Shown piece after piece: positions 3,813 through 6,232 of a DNA stretch of 6,232 bases. This DNA comes from Bacteroidales bacterium (GTDB lineage: Bacteria > Bacteroidota > Bacteroidia > Bacteroidales > DYOH01): contig DAOVUO010000172.1 of the NCBI GenBank assembly GCA_030632545.1, positions 1 through 6,232 on the forward strand. The letters are read 5' to 3'. The position numbers and the translations under genes were made by a program. The first letter of the stretch is position 1, and every line of letters starts with the position of its first letter. The notes under the pieces were generated by a model. The model saw only the letters and a list, made by a program, of their open reading frames with translations, did not search any database and was not told where the DNA came from.

Positions 3813-6232
3813 ATGAAAAAGCTATACACGCTTATTAGCTTGATTGCTATATTCCTGCTTTTACAACAAAATGTTAAGGCACAAACCCCAGGTATGATTT
3901 TTGAAAACCTTGGAATCCCAGTGCTCGATCCCAATAATGATGGGTTTGTTTCTAAAACAATTTTGGGTTTTGAAACAAACGATCAGTTTGCCACTAGCGA
4001 AAGCGAAATACCTTATGTTCCTTTTGCTGTTGTAATGGTGGAACCTACGATAGATCCTGGACCGGGACCAAATTGTTTTTTCAATGATTTTGATGATATT
4101 GGAAAATATTCGGAACCAATGTATTCTTATTTTGACCAAACAACTGCTGGTGGACCTTATCTTTTATTTAGATATCGACTTTCGGGTTACGCTCCAAATT
4201 CAAAAAGCTATAGCGTTTTTATTGATATTGATGGAAAATTTGGTGATGATGATCCAAATAGTGTAGATGGTAATCCGGGTTTTGAAATTGAAATTTATTT
4301 CGCTTCAAACTTTGGTGTTGGTATTTATAATATAGATGGAATAGCTAATATAATTGATAATGATGACGCAAATGTAAGCGCAAAAGATGGAACTTATCCC
4401 TACGAAACTTATGCACACAAGGCTGTAGCATCAAATTATGAAGGCGATTGCACTGATGGTACACAATATTTTTACGATTTTTATATACCTTGGGCAGCGG
4501 TTGAAGCACTTACATTTGCCGAAAGTACAATTACAGGCGGACATGTTTCAGAATCCACCCCCATACGAATGATTGGTGCTACCATAATGAATCCAAACCC
4601 TGGATTTAATAGTGGTATTGATGGCGCTTCAGTTTCTGATTTTGGCGGTATTGACGATAACGGTACTGCGGAAGAATTAGTAACACAACTTATTGATGTT
4701 TTTCCACCAACTGCAATTACCGATCTTGATGGAACTTCACGAGTTACCCCTAGAAGTGATTGTCCAAAGATTGATACGCCAATTGAAGGTTCTACAAAAA
4801 TATCAGGAACAACAACAGAAGACGAAAGTCCCACAATTACAGTTTACCTAAGTGCTAATTCAGATTTTTCAGGTGCAACAACATATACAACCACAACTGT
4901 AACTTCTGGGGTTTGGAGTGTTACTGTTCCTTCTCTAACATTAAATTATTATGTAAAAGCTACAGCTCAAAATTCAGCTGAAGTGTATGGCGTTGCGCCA
5001 GATGAAGTAACATTAGCGGAGTCAGTTTCGTACGATGATTGCGATATAGAACAGGTCTCAGCTTCTTGTGATGAAAATAAAACAGCTCAGGTATTAACTG
5101 TTGCTGAAATTGGAGGGAGAAAAGGATTTGATGGGACTTTAACCAACCCTAGTGGTGATCAAATTGAAGTTGCAATTTATGATTTGAATGGTAATTTATT
5201 CGATTTAGGGGCTAGTCCAAGCGAGCCAAACCCAAATATAACTACAACTACTGATTGGATAATACAAGCAGCCACTTCTGGAGGTTCATTTGAGCCCGGT
5301 ATTTATTATATTGTTACTCGTAACCTTACTCAAAACAATTGTCCTTCTGACGAACAATATATTTGTATGTCTGGAACAACAAGTGGTATTTATAAAACTG
5401 ATGCTGATGTACCTACAATTACACAATCTACCCCTATTAGTTTTACTACAACTTCTCTTACAGGAACAACAAATGGAGAAAATGATGCAATTGTGAAAGT
5501 TTATATTGATAATGTTGTTCACGATGCAACTGTTACAACAACTAATTGGGCATTATCTGGTTTAGATTTTTCTGGTTGTGAAGAAGTAGAGGTAGTTCAA
5601 TATATTACACAAACAGGTAGTGCCGAATGTGTATCTACTTCGGCAACTGCTACAGTTGGAACATATACAGCTTCAGCCCCTATAATAACAAGTACTCACT
5701 GTGCTGGTTCTGGACTAACTATTTCTGGAACATCTACTGAGGACGACGGAGCAACTGTAGAAGTTTTTCTTGATGGAAGCACTATTGGTACAACTACGGT
5801 ATCATCTAATACATGGAATTTATATAATAAAACTCTTACAAGCGGAGGCTCAGGTTTAACTGCACAAATATTAGCTGGCACCTGTGCTAATGCAAGTTCA
5901 GTTTCAAGTCCAGCTGTTACTATTGGATCAGCAACTACCAGTACAGGAATGTCAATAGATAACACGACTGCCGAAGGAGCAACATCAGTTACAGTTACCG
6001 CTCCAACAGGAGGGGGCCCTTATACTTTAAAACTTTATATAGACTATTATAGTGATCCTGATAATGATAAACTAACTTCATTAACAACTGTTGCTGCAGG
6101 AGCAAATTATACTTTTACAGGTTTAACGGAATCAGATGGCACTAGTATGATTTATGCTGGCGTTCGATTAACATCTACAGCAAATGATGGTACAAATTGC
6201 GAAAGTGCATTATCAGCAGAATTTGAAGTACC
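3813..6232 (+). CDS. Large secreted Ig-like repeat protein, probable adhesin (3' end outside window)
   Basis: The frame is open for 806 codons and leaves the window unfinished. Residues 1-23 form a signal peptide (KK start, hydrophobic core 7-17, cleavage after VKA before Gln24), typical of Bacteroidota envelope proteins. A DPNNDG segment (39-44) looks like a calcium-binding loop. Residues about 110-235 form a beta-rich domain with FIDIDGKFGDDDPN (from 137) and YIPWAA (224-229), reminiscent of carbohydrate-binding DOMON/CBM9-like sandwiches. From residue 317 come Ig-like domains, at about 317-405, 533-615, 622-705 and 710 onward, three of them carrying (I/L)(S/T)GT at 330, 549 and 637. A Cys-containing insert spans 407-532. 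The protein is very rich in Thr and Ser. It is probably surface-exposed or released by a type IX system, but the sorting domain is not in view. The start has no Shine-Dalgarno sequence; the signal peptide fixes it. Confidence 0.85.
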   Translation, partial: MKKLYTLISLIAIFLLLQQNVKAQTPGMIFENLGIPVLDPNNDGFVSKTILGFETNDQFATSESEIPYVPFAVVMVEPTIDPGPGPNCFFNDFDDIGKYSEPMYSYFDQTTAGGPYLLFRYRLSGYAPNSKSYSVFIDIDGKFGDDDPNSVDGNPGFEIEIYFASNFGVGIYNIDGIANIIDNDDANVSAKDGTYPYETYAHKAVASNYEGDCTDGTQYFYDFYIPWAAVEALTFAESTITGGHVSESTPIRMIGATIMNPNPGFNSGIDGASVSDFGGIDDNGTAEELVTQLIDVFPPTAITDLDGTSRVTPRSDCPKIDTPIEGSTKISGTTTEDESPTITVYLSANSDFSGATTYTTTTVTSGVWSVTVPSLTLNYYVKATAQNSAEVYGVAPDEVTLAESVSYDDCDIEQVSASCDENKTAQVLTVAEIGGRKGFDGTLTNPSGDQIEVAIYDLNGNLFDLGASPSEPNPNITTTTDWIIQAATSGGSFEPGIYYIVTRNLTQNNCPSDEQYICMSGTTSGIYKTDADVPTITQSTPISFTTTSLTGTTNGENDAIVKVYIDNVVHDATVTTTNWALSGLDFSGCEEVEVVQYITQTGSAECVSTSATATVGTYTASAPIITSTHCAGSGLTISGTSTEDDGATVEVFLDGSTIGTTTVSSNTWNLYNKTLTSGGSGLTAQILAGTCANASSVSSPAVTIGSATTSTGMSIDNTTAEGATSVTVTAPTGGGPYTLKLYIDYYSDPDNDKLTSLTTVAAGANYTFTGLTESDGTSMIYAGVRLTSTANDGTNCESALSAEFEV

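Noticed and set aside
3861..4139. Minus-strand open frame of 92 codons
   Set aside because: It lies opposite the signal-peptide and N-terminal part of the adhesin gene, which has a much better coding pattern.
4084..4266. Plus-strand open frame of 60 codons
   Set aside because: It lies wholly inside the adhesin gene in another frame and has no features of its own.
4481..4834. Minus-strand open frame of 117 codons
   Set aside because: Antisense shadow of the adhesin; the Val/Ser/Pro-rich product reflects its Thr-rich repeats.
5286..5522. Overlapping open frames on both strands
   Set aside because: Both are out-of-frame shadows of the adhesin Ig-like repeats, with low-complexity products.
5696..5965. 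Minus-strand open frame of 89 codons
   Set aside because: Antisense to the third Ig-like domain; no start context or recognisable motif.

Overview
The window looks like a chromosomal piece of a Bacteroidota bacterium, possibly a marine or sediment Bacteroidales/Marinilabiliales or a flavobacterial relative; the lineage is inferred. The signs are strongly AT-rich DNA, genes without Shine-Dalgarno sequences, a TAnnTTTG-type -7 promoter element, a signal peptide ending in Ala-Gln, and a very large Thr/Ser-rich secreted protein with Ig-like repeats. No tRNA, rRNA, CRISPR array, transposase or phage gene is visible.

Left third (1-1375). One small four-helix membrane protein is encoded on the minus strand (118-582). 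It sits in a repeat-rich, decayed stretch that holds an (AAAC)6 microsatellite, two diverged copies of a dispersed repeat (17-79 and 1141-1186), an imperfect inverted repeat that brackets the membrane-protein gene (87-114 and 699-725), two related GC-rich palindromes (757-779 and 1088-1110), and the 3' remnant of a GNAT acetyltransferase gene (806-990, minus) that has lost its N-terminal half and carries a frameshift. This part reads as a gene graveyard that collects small repeats.

Centre (1376-3522). A two-gene plus-strand operon encodes an NfeD-type membrane OB-fold protein and, 20 bp downstream, a 512-residue flotillin with an SPFH domain and a long coiled coil. This is the pairing of Bacillus subtilis YuaF-YuaG(FloT) and E. 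coli YqiJ-YqiK. The two proteins are expected to act together in the cytoplasmic membrane, the flotillin forming large oligomers in ordered membrane patches. A perfect 16-bp-arm intrinsic terminator closes the operon. A second perfect palindrome shares its T-tract, and three 11-bp A-tract repeats follow.

Right (3813 to the window edge). An 806-codon open reading frame with a signal peptide runs off the end. It has an N-terminal beta-rich, Asp-rich domain that looks metal- or sugar-binding, then a string of bacterial Ig-like domains. It is most likely a large cell-surface or secreted adhesin with its own promoter. Its C-terminus, which would show how it is exported and anchored, lies outside the window.

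I see no clearly undescribed multi-gene system. The points most worth a second look are the overlapping hairpins after the flotillin gene, the inverted repeat around the membrane-protein gene, the paired dispersed repeats, and the unusual N-terminal domain of the adhesin.
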